From: an uncultured Lachnospiraceae bacterium
GTDB lineage: Bacteria; Bacillota; Clostridia; Lachnospirales; Lachnospiraceae
Assembly (NCBI GenBank): GCA_944381615.1
Contig: CALWLT010000014.1
Location: forward strand, 1 to 60,495
DNA: 60,495 nt
Reading direction: 5' to 3'
A program made the position numbers and the translations under genes. Positions 1 through 8,234 of this stretch are shown here, piece after piece. The first letter of the stretch is position 1. Each line of letters opens with the position of its first letter. The notes under the pieces are model-generated. The model was not told where the DNA came from. It saw only the letters and a list, made by a program, of their open reading frames with translations, and did not search any database.

Positions 1-15
1 TAAGGAGGAATTGAT

Positions 16-276
16 ATGCCAAACATCAAACCTATTTCAGATCTGAGAAATTATACAGCGGTTATCAATGAGGTCGGCTATGGAAACAGGGTATATTTAA
101 CCCGCAATGGACACGGGCAATGCGCCATTATAGATATGAAGGAACTGGATGAACTGGATAAACAGAAAGCCCTTTATCAGCTTATGAGCAAATTGAATGA
201 GGCGGAGATCTCCATCCGTGAGGAAGGAACAGTATCTGCAGATGATCTGGAGGCTGAATTAGGGGTACAGGGATGA
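16..276 (+). CDS. Phd/YefM-like type II antitoxin
   Basis: An 86-aa protein of the usual antitoxin length. The N-terminal part (NIKPISDLRNYTAVINEV, then RVYLTRNGHGQCAIIDM) matches the Phd/YefM DNA-binding fold, and the acidic C-terminal tail (about residues 60-86) is the part that normally wraps around the toxin. A strong Shine-Dalgarno (taaggagg) starts at base 1. Its stop overlaps the start of the next gene by 4 bp, as expected for a translationally coupled toxin-antitoxin pair. By family it should neutralise the downstream RelE/ParE-like toxin and autorepress its promoter, which lies outside the window. The local AT-rich composition differs from the chromosome to the right. Confidence 0.85.
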   Translation: MPNIKPISDLRNYTAVINEVGYGNRVYLTRNGHGQCAIIDMKELDELDKQKALYQLMSKLNEAEISIREEGTVSADDLEAELGVQG

Positions 277-620
277 AAAAAGTTGAATATTCACAAGTTG
301 TCAGGCGCAAGCTGAAAGCATTGAAACTGCGTCTGACTGCTGAGTTTGGCCTGGAAACAGCGGCAAAAGCGTTGAAACGGATCACAGATTCAGCGAGAGG
401 ACTGGCAGATTTTGAAGAAAAAGGCGTTATGCTGTCTTCCATGTTTGATATTCATTGCGACTACAGATATCTTTATGTAGGCCATAATTACCTGTTTTAC
501 AGAATAGAAAAGGACAGGATTATTATGGTGGAAATATTTGACGAGAGGGAAGATTTTATGTATATGTTGTTTGGCATTAGTTCTATATCTCAGGAATCCA
601 TTGACTATTGGGATGAATGA
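273..620 (+). CDS. RelE/ParE-family type II toxin
   Basis: A 115-aa basic, compact protein. The opening KKVEYSQVVRRKLKALKLRL and the later YRYLYVGHNYLFYRIE...RIIMVEIFDEREDFM pattern are typical of the RelE/ParE superfamily, where the final beta strands and basic residues form the active or target-binding face. Whether the target is mRNA on the ribosome or gyrase cannot be decided from sequence. It overlaps the antitoxin by 4 bp. Its own stop codon overlaps the start of a 45-codon ORF, so three coding segments are chained. Length is normal and no damage is visible, so the pair may be active. Confidence 0.85.
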   Translation: MKKVEYSQVVRRKLKALKLRLTAEFGLETAAKALKRITDSARGLADFEEKGVMLSSMFDIHCDYRYLYVGHNYLFYRIEKDRIIMVEIFDEREDFMYMLFGISSISQESIDYWDE

Positions 621-754
621 ACCATAACAGCTTATATGCGATTGAGCCATTTATGAAAGAAGTCCTTCCGGAAAGCCGGGAAGAGAAATACTATGATTAC
701 TGCGGTTTGAGGGAAATAGACGAGGCGGCCGAGGAATATTTAATAGCGGCATGA
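617..754 (+). CDS. 45-aa protein of unknown function, coupled to the toxin gene
   Basis: A short ORF whose ATG overlaps the toxin stop (ATGA). It encodes a 45-aa acidic peptide beginning MNHNSLYAIEPFMKEVLP and ending DEAAEEYLIAA. The overlap and the amphipathic, non-repetitive composition suggest real translation, possibly as a third component or as the remnant of a longer gene. I do not recognise a family. The roughly 100 bp to the orphan uvrB start hold no clear promoter; a TTGACA at 776-781 lacks a good -10 at the right distance. Confidence 0.4.
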   Translation: MNHNSLYAIEPFMKEVLPESREEKYYDYCGLREIDEAAEEYLIAA

Positions 755-854
755 CAACAATATAAGGCTATTATTTTGACATTTTCGTTGCGAATGATTT
801 TTTGAGGGTGGCTGATATGGAACGTATCAAAAGTTACAAAGGAGAGAGGTTGCT

Positions 855-1126
855 ATGGACCACTTTGAATTAGTATCCGAATACGCCCCCACCGGCGACC
901 AGCCGCAGGCGATCGATGCGCTGGTCCGGGGATTTGAGGAGGGCAACCAGTGTCAGACCCTGCTGGGCGCCACGGGGTCGGGCAAGACCTTTACCATGGC
1001 CAACGTGATCCAGCGGCTGCAGAAGCCCACGCTGGTCATCGCCCATAACAAGACGCTGGCGGCGCAGCTCTACGGGGAGTTTAAGGAATTTTTTCCGAAC
1101 AATGCAGTGGAGTATTTTGTCTCCTA
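855..1126 (+). repeat. direct repeat A of the uvrB 5' end (partner 4032-4303)
   Basis: This 272-bp segment and bases 4032-4303 are 258/272 identical in direct orientation and bracket the AT-rich 2.9-kb module between them. The right edge of homology is in codon 91 (gtctccta, then divergence). The left edge is the ATG itself, since the upstream sequences are unrelated. Confidence 0.93.
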
Positions 1127-1127
1127 G
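855..1127 (+). pseudogene. orphan 5' fragment of uvrB (codons 1-90)
   Basis: Encodes 90 residues identical to UvrB residues 1-90, including the Walker A motif GATGSGKT, then stops at TAG where the intact gene has TAC (Tyr91). Against the intact copy at 4032 the 272 shared bases differ at 14 positions, all third codon positions and all synonymous. Similarity begins exactly at the start codon and ends at base 1126. A good ribosome site (aaaggagag) precedes it. The fragment cannot be a functional helicase. The synonymous-only divergence says it was under protein-level selection, as part of a full uvrB, until recently, and that the two 5' ends come from different lineages. Confidence 0.92.
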
Positions 1128-1313
1128 TGTGCCGGAGCCGGAAAATGGGGGATATCTGGTGCTGTTTGGCGCTGATTGGTCCATATTTTGTGGAGGAAAC
1201 AGAACGAAATAGATGGGATGATACCATGTGGACAAAATGATTTTGTGACTTTTTGCAGATTAAATTCGTAACGAGTAGAAATGGATATAAAGCAGATAAA
1301 GAGGTAAGTATGG

Positions 1314-2080
1314 ATGCAGCAATCGAATTTGTTAATGTATACTACAGAAGATGGTTTAACAAAAATTGAGGCGACTTTTGTAAATGATACGGTATGGCTT
1401 TCTCTGGAACAGATGTCAGAATTGTTTCAACGTGATAAATCAACTATTTCCAGACATATAAAAAACATCTTTGCAGAAGGAGAATTAAATAGAGAGTCAG
1501 TTGTTGCAAAATTTGCAACAACTGCTTCGGATGGAAAAACCTATCAGGTGGATTACTATAATCTTGACGTAATTATATCTGTGGGGTATAGAGTAAAATC
1601 TTTGCGTGGTACTCAGTTTAGGATATGGGCTACAAATATCTTGAAAGAATATATGCAAAAAGGTTTTGCTTTAGATGATGATCGCTTAAAACGCTTAGGT
1701 GGCGGAAACTATTTTGATGAATTATTAGAACGCATTCGTGATATTCGATCATCAGAAAAGGTATTTTGGAGAAAAGTGTTGGAGATTTATGCAACGAGTA
1801 TTGATTATGATCCAAGAGCAGAAAGCTCCATTCTTTTCTTTAAACAGGTACAGAACAAAAGTATATGAAAGACTGGCTGGAAACTATAGATGATTATTTG
1901 AAAATGACAAGAAGAGATATACTTAAGACGAAAGGAAGTGTAATGCATAAGCAGGCGCTTGAAAAAGCTCATGAAGAATACGAGAAATATAAGAAAAGTG
2001 AGGAAAGTACGTTATCCTCGGTAGAACAACATTTTTTTGATAGTATAAATGAGTTAGAGGGGCTAGAAGAAAAAATATAA
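1314..2080 (+). pseudogene. RhuM-family protein gene broken by internal deletion
   Basis: Two frames together encode a RhuM-like (virulence RhuM/Fic-associated) protein. The first 184 codons (1314-1868) carry the family N-terminus, with VWLSLEQMSELFQRDKSTISRHI as a winged-helix-like segment and SVGYRVKSLRGTQFRIWAT, then end abruptly after FFKQVQNK. The family C-terminus resumes in another frame at 1865 (MKDWLETIDDYLK...). Full-length relatives are about 330 aa, whereas here 184+71 remain, so about 75-90 central residues are missing and the frame is shifted at the junction near 1860. Function is probably lost. Family members are common on mobile and defence islands. The start is supported by agaggtaagt just upstream. 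Confidence 0.72.
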
Positions 2081-2143
2081 AATAAGACCTGAATTGTCGA
2101 AGAAAACTTGGTAGTTCCGAGATATCAGAGTTCTTAGAATTGG

Positions 2144-2170
2144 AATTGGGGAAACGTGTTTTCCCTAATT
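2144..2170 (+). other. hairpin between the rhuM remnant and the DUF3990 gene
   Basis: An 11-bp stem (aattggggaaa with tttccctaatt, one G-U pair) around a 5-base loop. There is no U-tract after it, so it is a weak terminator candidate or an operator-like dyad for the downstream three-gene module. Nothing else is recognised in 2081-2282. Confidence 0.4.
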
Positions 2171-2282
2171 GATAAGTATTGACCGGGGATGCATAGAGGA
2201 TTACGGAAGATTTGATTACGGATTTTTCAGGGATTCGAAGAATTAGAATAACTGATGCGAAAAACAGGGAGGGATTGCGAGA

Positions 2283-2942
2283 ATGAAGAATGATAAAAAT
2301 AAACTGATCCTATATCATGGCAGTCCGAATAAAGAAATCCGACCAACATATGGTCTGGGAAATGACAAACACGATTACGGAAAAGGATTTTATCTGACTG
2401 AAAGCCCGGTGCTGGCATCTGAGTGGGCAGTCTGCAATCCTATAGAGAATAACGGGTGGGTACATAAGTATACGTTGGATGTCACTGGATTAAAGGTATT
2501 AGATTTTCAGGAATGCGATATACTTTCCTGGCTGGCAGAACTGATGAAACACCGGGATGCTGATACAGGACGGAGATACAAGGTGCTGGCGCCCAGATTT
2601 ATAGAGAAGTATCAGATTTCTACAGAAAGATACGATGTCATCAAAGGGTGGAGGGCAAATGCGTCATATTTTTATATTGCTAAATGCTTTGTCAGGGATG
2701 AAGTGGATCTGGATATTTTGCCGGAATTATTAAAATTAGGAGATCTGGGAATTCAGTACTGCTTAAAGACAGAGAAAGCGTTTCTGTCTCTGAACGAGGA
2801 GATTATAGCACTGCAGGAAATTGACTATCACAAGATTAATCCACAGTATACACAGCGTGACAGAAATGCCAGAGAGGCTATGTATGCATTGATCAACTCT
2901 GAAAAGAACAAAATTGAAAATGTGTTCAGTAAACTGCTGTGA
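2283..2942 (+). CDS. DUF3990 protein, ADP-ribosyltransferase-like
   Basis: A 219-aa soluble protein. The N-terminal LILYHGSPNKEI (His in YHGS), followed by DYGKGFYLTESPVLASEWA, is the hallmark of DUF3990, a family placed in the ADP-ribosyltransferase fold. The His and the Tyr/Gly-rich strand correspond to the NAD-binding H-Y positions. A candidate third catalytic residue lies in LGIQYCLKTEKAF (about 160-172) but is unproven. Ribosome site cagggagg. It leads a tight module: a 145-aa partner starts 11 bp after its stop and a NADAR protein follows. By analogy with DarT1-NADAR systems it may modify nucleic acid (for example guanine) or protein and act as a toxin. The target is inference. Confidence 0.75.
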   Translation: MKNDKNKLILYHGSPNKEIRPTYGLGNDKHDYGKGFYLTESPVLASEWAVCNPIENNGWVHKYTLDVTGLKVLDFQECDILSWLAELMKHRDADTGRRYKVLAPRFIEKYQISTERYDVIKGWRANASYFYIAKCFVRDEVDLDILPELLKLGDLGIQYCLKTEKAFLSLNEEIIALQEIDYHKINPQYTQRDRNAREAMYALINSEKNKIENVFSKLL

Positions 2943-2953
2943 GAGGTAAGAGA

Positions 2954-3391
2954 ATGGAAGTATTTAGTAAAGCGTATTTGGATGAAGTGATTGAAAATCA
3001 GGGGAAACTCTTTGAATATGCACAGGATCACTGTCCGGGTATGGATATAGTAGATTTTATTAATCAATATATGAATAGCCGGACTAGATTCCTGATAGAT
3101 GAGGGACAGGCGTATGTCTCTACTATGGATGCAGAAAGTTTATTTGACTATTTCCTGAAAAATGATAAATACGAGTTAAAACAGGGAAAAGAGGCAGGAG
3201 GATTTGCCCCTGACTGGATCGGGCAGTTTTATGCTTTGTTTCAATGGACGTACAGGATGCCAAGCAAAGAAGTTGTAAGACTTCTTCCGGTAAAGTTTAT
3301 GTTTGAAGGGTATCCGGGGCTTCATGACCTTGATCTGCAGGTGGCTGTCCAAAAGGTAGGAGAACAGTGCGGAATTGAGAAACAGGAATAA
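2954..3391 (+). CDS. unknown 145-aa protein between DUF3990 and NADAR
   Basis: An acidic, mostly helical-looking protein without signal peptide. Residues about 80-135 contain a distinctive block, GGFAPDWIGQFYALFQWTYRMPS, followed by FMFEGYPGLHDLDLQVAV. I cannot give it a family name; similar proteins are, to my memory, usual neighbours of DUF3990 genes in Clostridia. The ATG at 2954 is chosen over the upstream GTG (2939) because gagaggtaag sits at proper spacing. Position between a putative ADP-ribosyltransferase and a putative ADP-ribose-removing enzyme suggests a partner, targeting or immunity role. Confidence 0.6.
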   Translation: MEVFSKAYLDEVIENQGKLFEYAQDHCPGMDIVDFINQYMNSRTRFLIDEGQAYVSTMDAESLFDYFLKNDKYELKQGKEAGGFAPDWIGQFYALFQWTYRMPSKEVVRLLPVKFMFEGYPGLHDLDLQVAVQKVGEQCGIEKQE

Positions 3392-3422
3392 AGGCGGAGT
3401 GTTGCAGGAAGAAGGTATGGCT

Positions 3423-4028
3423 ATGATATGTTTTCACAACCCGGATGAAGAAAATGGCTATTTGAGCAATTGGTTTTTATCTGAATTTACAGTTGACGGT
3501 ATTACATTTTCTTCCATGGAACAATATATGATGTATGAAAAAGCGGTTTTGTTCAAAGATCAGACAACTGCAGAAAAGATATTGCAGGCGGACGATGTGG
3601 CAAAGATCAAAGCGTTAGGAAGAACCGTGCAAAATTTTGATGACAAAGTCTGGACAAAAGAAAGAGAAGGTATTGTTTACCGGGGCGTATCAGAGAAATT
3701 TTGCCAGAATCCTGAGCTTTCTGAAAAACTGGAAAAGACAGGGAAAGAAATCATTGCGGAGTGTGCTGTGAAAGATCGGATCTGGGGGATTGGACTTTCC
3801 ATGAAAGATGAAGACAGGCTCAGTATTGATAAATGGAGAGGACAGAATCTGCTGGGGAAAATTTTGATGCGAGTGAGAGAGGATATCAGGCATCAAAATA
3901 AAGTGAATCAGGCATGTCTGAATGTTGAGAAAGCCTGTTCCGGTTCAGCGGAAGCTGCAGGTTTTCATACAGAATCAGAACTGCAGGATTACGCAATGAA
4001 AAACCGTCAGGAGAAGGAGAAAAAATAG
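3423..4028 (+). CDS. NADAR-family ADP-ribose glycosidase-like protein
   Basis: About 200 aa. Recognisable NADAR (DUF1768) signature in order: FHNPDEENGYLSNW, FSSMEQYMMYEKAVLF, LGRTVQNFDDKVW, VKDRIWGIGLS and WRGQNLLGKILMRVRED. The Glu of MEQYM, the Asp of KDRIWG and the conserved Trp are the expected active-site residues. NADAR enzymes are known to strip ADP-ribose from guanine bases modified by DarT1-type toxins, so here it is the natural antitoxin for the DUF3990 protein. The start at 3423 is preferred over 3417 because ggaagaagg is only 1-2 nt from the earlier ATG. The C-terminal 40 residues are a non-conserved extension. The stop lies 3 bp before the uvrB ATG. Confidence 0.83.
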   Translation: MICFHNPDEENGYLSNWFLSEFTVDGITFSSMEQYMMYEKAVLFKDQTTAEKILQADDVAKIKALGRTVQNFDDKVWTKEREGIVYRGVSEKFCQNPELSEKLEKTGKEIIAECAVKDRIWGIGLSMKDEDRLSIDKWRGQNLLGKILMRVREDIRHQNKVNQACLNVEKACSGSAEAAGFHTESELQDYAMKNRQEKEKK

Positions 4029-4031
4029 ATC

Positions 4032-6104
4032 ATGGATCATTTTGAATTAGTATCCGAATACGCCCCTACCGGCGACCAGCCTCAGGCGATCGATGCGCTG
4101 GTCCGGGGATTTGAGGAGGGCAACCAGTGCCAGACCCTGCTGGGCGCTACGGGGTCGGGCAAGACCTTTACCATGGCCAACGTGATCCAGCGGCTGCAGA
4201 AGCCTACGCTGGTCATCGCCCACAACAAGACGCTGGCGGCGCAGCTCTACGGGGAGTTTAAGGAGTTTTTCCCCAATAACGCGGTGGAGTATTTTGTCTC
4301 CTACTATGATTATTATCAGCCGGAGGCGTACGTCCCGTCCACGGACACGTATATTGAGAAGGATTCGTCGATCAACGATGAGATCGACAAGCTGCGCCAT
4401 TCCGCGACGGCGGCGCTTTCGGAGCGCAGCGACGTGATTATTGTGGCGTCGGTGTCCTGCATTTACGGGCTGGGCAGCCCCATCGATTACAAAAATATGG
4501 TCATTTCGCTGCGGCCGGGGATGATCAAGGACCGGGACGAGGTCATCCATAAGCTGATTGACATTCAGTACAGCCGGAACGATATGGATTTCAAGCGCGG
4601 ATCGTTTCGCGTGCGGGGCGACGTGCTGGAGATCTATCCGGCCTACTCGGGCGGAGACGCCTACCGGGTGGAATTTTTCGGCGACGAGGTCGATCGGATT
4701 ACGGAGATCGATTCGCTGACCGGGGAGATCAAGGCACAGCTGGGCCATGTGGCGATTTTCCCGGCGTCCCATTACGTGATTCCCAAAGAGCGGATGGAGA
4801 TTGCAACGCGGGAAATCCTGGAGGAGATGAAGGAGCAGGTCGCATTTTTTAAGAGCGAGGACAAGCTTCTGGAGGCGCAGCGGATCGCCGAGCGGACGAA
4901 TTTTGACGTGGAAATGCTGCGGGAGACGGGGTTCTGCTCCGGAATTGAGAATTATTCGCGTCACATGATCGGTTCCAAACCGGGAGAACCGCCCTGCACG
5001 CTGATGGACTATTTTCCGGATGAATACCTGATCATCATTGATGAGTCTCATATTACCCTGCCGCAGATCCGGGGGATGTACGCGGGCGACCGTTCGCGCA
5101 AGAAGACGCTGGTTGAATATGGTTTCCGCCTGCCTTCGGCGCTGGATAACCGGCCGCTGAATTTTGAGGAATTTGAGAGCAAAATCGATCAGATTCTGTT
5201 CGTTTCGGCAACGCCGTCGGATTACGAGGCGGAGCACGAGATGCTGCGGGCCGAGCAGATCATCCGGCCGACGGGGCTTCTGGATCCGCCGATCGAGGTG
5301 CGTCCGGTCAAGGGTCAGATTGACGATCTGATCGGGGAGGTCCACAGGGAGGTCGGCAAAGGGTTTAAAGTCCTGATCACGACGCTGACCAAGCGGATGG
5401 CCGAGGACCTGACGGATTATATGCGCGACGCGGGGATCCGGGTCAAATATCTCCACTCGGATATCGATACGCTGGAACGGGCGCAGATCATCCGCGATAT
5501 GCGGCTGAATGTGTTTGACGTGCTGGTAGGAATCAACCTTTTGCGAGAGGGCCTGGATATTCCGGAGATTTCCCTGGTGGCGATCCTGGATGCGGATAAG
5601 GAAGGATTCCTGCGCTCTGAGACGTCCCTGATTCAGACGGTGGGCCGGGCGGCGCGAAATTCGGAGGGGCACGTGATCATGTACGCCGATACGATCACGG
5701 ATTCCATGCGGGCGGCGATTGAGGAGACGGAGCGGCGCCGGCGGATTCAGCAGCAGTATAACGAGGAGCATCACATTACGCCGACGACGATTAAGAAAGC
5801 GGTGCGCGATCTGATTGCCATCTCACAGGCGGCGGACGGCGTGATTACCAACCGCGTCACGAAGGATCCGGAATCGATGGATCGGGGAGAGCTGGAGAAG
5901 CTGGCGGCGGAGCTGACGAAGAAAATGCACCAGGCGGCGGCGGAGCTGAATTTTGAGGAGGCCGTCGTCCTGCGCGACCGCATGGTCGAGATTAAGAAAA
6001 TGCTGCATGATATGGATGCGGACGGCGAATCGGAAGGAACGGAGCCTGGGCGCCGCCGGGCGGGCGGCGCGCGCGGGAAAAAGAAGCCGGCCGGAAAGGC
6101 CTGA
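4032..6104 (+). CDS. uvrB: excinuclease ABC subunit B
   Basis: 690 aa, full UvrB length. It is the damage-verification helicase of nucleotide excision repair, loaded by UvrA and then recruiting UvrC. Walker A GATGSGKT at residues 38-45; beta-hairpin region [12 protein letters not shown] from about 91; Walker B IIIDESH near 335; helicase motifs [10 protein letters not shown]-terminal UVR domain ([18 protein letters not shown]) near 620-655 for UvrC contact; basic Arg/Lys tail. The start directly abuts the NADAR gene and its ribosome site (gagaaggag) lies inside that gene, so expression may depend on the island's transcript. The first 90 codons duplicate 855-1126. uvrC lies 11 kb downstream; uvrA is not in the window. 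Confidence 0.97.
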   Translation: MDHFELVSEYAPTGDQPQAIDALVRGFEEGNQCQTLLGATGSGKTFTMANVIQRLQKPTLVIAHNKTLAAQLYGEFKEFFPNNAVEYFVSYYDYYQPEAYVPSTDTYIEKDSSINDEIDKLRHSATAALSERSDVIIVASVSCIYGLGSPIDYKNMVISLRPGMIKDRDEVIHKLIDIQYSRNDMDFKRGSFRVRGDVLEIYPAYSGGDAYRVEFFGDEVDRITEIDSLTGEIKAQLGHVAIFPASHYVIPKERMEIATREILEEMKEQVAFFKSEDKLLEAQRIAERTNFDVEMLRETGFCSGIENYSRHMIGSKPGEPPCTLMDYFPDEYLIIIDESHITLPQIRGMYAGDRSRKKTLVEYGFRLPSALDNRPLNFEEFESKIDQILFVSATPSDYEAEHEMLRAEQIIRPTGLLDPPIEVRPVKGQIDDLIGEVHREVGKGFKVLITTLTKRMAEDLTDYMRDAGIRVKYLHSDIDTLERAQIIRDMRLNVFDVLVGINLLREGLDIPEISLVAILDADKEGFLRSETSLIQTVGRAARNSEGHVIMYADTITDSMRAAIEETERRRRIQQQYNEEHHITPTTIKKAVRDLIAISQAADGVITNRVTKDPESMDRGELEKLAAELTKKMHQAAAELNFEEAVVLRDRMVEIKKMLHDMDADGESEGTEPGRRRAGGARGKKKPAGKA

Positions 6105-6146
6105 AAAAAGCGGGAAAACCGGCCGGAGCAAAAGGAGAGGAGAAGG

Positions 6147-6917
6147 ATGAACTACGGGGCTTTGCTGGAGATGGCGGCGCGGGCGGGGGAGATTATGCTG
6201 GTCAGCGGGGCGGAGGTGTATCGGGTGGAGGATACAATCCGGCGCATTCTGAAACAGTCGGGCCTGGAGGGAATCGATGTGTTTGTGCTGACGACGGGGA
6301 TCGTGGCGACGCTTACCGTTCCCGGCGCGCAGCCGCTGACGCTTGTCAGGCGGGTAAGCCGGCGGGAGACGAATCTGAACCGAATTTACCGGGTCAATGA
6401 TGTTTCGCGGCATTTCTGCAGCGGCGCGCTGACGCTGGAGGAGGCGCGGGCGCAGCTGGAGGAAATTGCGGCGGCCGTCCGGTATCATTTCTGGAAAAAA
6501 TGCGCCGGTTATGCGCTGACGACCGGCTTTTTCGCGATCCTGTTCGGCGGCGGACCCGCGGAATGCGCGGCTTCGGCCGCGGTAGGAACGCTGCTGTTTT
6601 TTGTGCTGCGCGGTCTGGCGCGGCTGCGGCTGAATGATTTCTGTCAGAATGCGGGCGGCTCGTTCGTGCTGGCGGCGGCTTCCTGCGGCATCCGGCAGTG
6701 GCTTCTGCCGCAGATGAATCTGGACGCCGTAATCATCAGTTCGCTGATGCCGCTGGTGCCGGGCGTGACCTTTACCGCGGCGATTCGGGATACGTTAAAT
6801 GGCGATTACAGCTCCGGTGTGGCGCGCTGCGCGGAGGCGGTCGTGGTCGCGCTGGCGGTTGCATCCGGCGTGGGCGCGGCGATGCTGGCGCTGGGGATGA
6901 CGGGAGGTCTGGCATGA
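6147..6917 (+). CDS. threonine/serine exporter, large subunit (ThrE N-terminal / YjjP-like)
   Basis: 256 aa. A cytosolic N-terminal region (GEIMLVSGAEVYRVEDTIRRIL, LTTGIVATL) typical of the ThrE/DUF1212 family is followed by about five hydrophobic segments from residue 117 onward, including LMPLVPGVTFTAAIRDTLNGDY, a family-conserved stretch. The next gene overlaps by 4 bp and supplies the YjjB-like second half, so this is the split, two-protein form of the exporter. By family it exports small hydroxy or organic acids across the inner membrane. It lies 42 bp after uvrB on the same strand, with ribosome site aaaggagagg, and is likely cotranscribed. Confidence 0.88.
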   Translation: MNYGALLEMAARAGEIMLVSGAEVYRVEDTIRRILKQSGLEGIDVFVLTTGIVATLTVPGAQPLTLVRRVSRRETNLNRIYRVNDVSRHFCSGALTLEEARAQLEEIAAAVRYHFWKKCAGYALTTGFFAILFGGGPAECAASAAVGTLLFFVLRGLARLRLNDFCQNAGGSFVLAAASCGIRQWLLPQMNLDAVIISSLMPLVPGVTFTAAIRDTLNGDYSSGVARCAEAVVVALAVASGVGAAMLALGMTGGLA

Positions 6918-7342
6918 ACGAACTGCTGATTCAGGGTGCGGCGGCGTTTCTGGCCGTCCTCGGTTTTTCGGTAATTCTGGATGTGCCGGGCCGGTTCCTG
7001 CTCTGTGCGGCCGCCTGCGGCGGCGCGTCCTGGCTGGCGTATTATCTGTCGCTGGAGAGGAGTCCCTCGCTGATCGCGGCGGCGTTTCTTTCCAGCCTGA
7101 CGGCGGCTGTATTAAGCCACCTGTTTGCCCGGTGGCAGAAAGCTCCGGTCACGGTGTTTCTGGTGGCCGGGATTCTCCCCGCCGTGCCAGGCGCGTCGAT
7201 CTACCGCAGCGTCTACAACGTGATTCAGGGAGAAGCGGATCTCGCCAATCTCTATCTGATGCAGACGGTGCAGATCGCGGGGGCGATGGCGCTGGCGATT
7301 TTTATTGTGGATTCTTTGTTTCGTCTGCCCCGGAGGGGGTAA
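6914..7342 (+). CDS. threonine/serine exporter, small subunit (ThrE C-terminal / YjjB-like)
   Basis: 142 aa, almost entirely membrane segments. Family motif VAGILPAVPGASIYRSVYNVIQG at about residues 83-105, followed by a last helix. It starts by ATGA overlap with the large subunit, giving coupled translation. Its 3' end overlaps, tail to tail, the end of the minus-strand DUF5688 gene by 41 bp, so no separate terminator fits between them. Confidence 0.87.
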   Translation: MNELLIQGAAAFLAVLGFSVILDVPGRFLLCAAACGGASWLAYYLSLERSPSLIAAAFLSSLTAAVLSHLFARWQKAPVTVFLVAGILPAVPGASIYRSVYNVIQGEADLANLYLMQTVQIAGAMALAIFIVDSLFRLPRRG

Positions 7343-8234
7343 GGGTGCTGCCGGCCGGAATGTAGAGGCAGTTCTGGGAACGGCTGTAGCAGTAGATGTG
7401 ATCAGAGAGCCGGTCTTCTCTGGGAACGTCGGACCGGTTGATGAAACGGATCATTTCGTTCAGCTCCGCCGGAGGAAATGCTGTTTTGAGCGGAGTCAGG
7501 AGAACTTCGTGGATGCTGGAAGGAAGAACAACCAGATCGTCGTCAAAGCGGGCGGCAAATTCTTTCAGGATGCCGGGATAGAGAAGGCAGGCCGCGCCGT
7601 TGATGCCGCGGTCGTTGCTCATGACATAGAGCGGGATTCGGGAATCGGGATCCGAATCCGGGCATCCGGCCAGCCCGATGATGCGTTCGATGGGGTCAAT
7701 GCGGGCGGGAAGCAGGCGCGGGGTGTTGCGCTCGGCCAGCTGTCCCAGCTCTTCCTGTGAAATCCCCCAGAGCTTCAGATGGCTGCGGTGGATGAGAGCC
7801 GACATCTGCCGGGCGCTGTTCTCCGCCACAATGACTGAAAAGACAATAGCCAGATCCAGATAAGGGACGTAAGGGAGCCCGGAGAGGAGAATTTCATTTT
7901 CCCCGGCGTTGATCAGCCGGTACACAATCTGATCCTGAATCTGATCCAGGCTGCGGATGCGCGCGCCCAGCTCTTCCGGGAAACCGGGATCCGTCTCGTA
8001 GAGCAGGACGATCTGCTCCGTGATGATGGAGAGCGGAAGGCCGCGTTCTGCTTCATCATAGTAGGAGTTGAGGTAGACGGTGGGAGACAGGGCGGAGGAA
8101 GGCGAGGAAAAGCTCAGGCCGTCCAGCAGAAGGCCGTTGTTTTTCAGCACGCGCTGCAGCGACACCTGCGCCCGGGTTCCCAGGCGTTCCTGAACCATCG
8201 TGTGAATGGTTTTGAGAAATGTTTCGTATACCAT
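7302..8234 (-). CDS. DUF5688 family protein
   Basis: 310 aa, soluble. It begins MVYETFLKTIHTMVQERLG and carries a mid-protein conserved core (PYVPYLDLAIVFSVIV, PLYVMSNDRGINGAACLLYPG, VVLPSSIHEVLLTP) that I associate with DUF5688, a family frequent and multicopy in Lachnospiraceae and of unknown function. Start set by a perfect aggaggt (complement of 8241-8247) 6 bp before the ATG at 8234. Longer in-frame upstream sequence is not supported. It is convergent with and overlapping the exporter genes. Confidence 0.75.
   Translation of the reverse strand: MVYETFLKTIHTMVQERLGTRAQVSLQRVLKNNGLLLDGLSFSSPSSALSPTVYLNSYYDEAERGLPLSIITEQIVLLYETDPGFPEELGARIRSLDQIQDQIVYRLINAGENEILLSGLPYVPYLDLAIVFSVIVAENSARQMSALIHRSHLKLWGISQEELGQLAERNTPRLLPARIDPIERIIGLAGCPDSDPDSRIPLYVMSNDRGINGAACLLYPGILKEFAARFDDDLVVLPSSIHEVLLTPLKTAFPPAELNEMIRFINRSDVPREDRLSDHIYCYSRSQNCLYIPAGSTLTPSGADETKNPQ

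Noticed and set aside
776..804. Promoter candidate TTGACA upstream of the orphan uvrB fragment
   Set aside because: No -10 hexamer with acceptable match at 16-18 bp spacing.
4047..5774. 575-codon open frame on the minus strand opposite uvrB
   Set aside because: Arg/Pro/His-rich translation with no motif. It mirrors a strongly supported gene and is a product of high GC at third positions.
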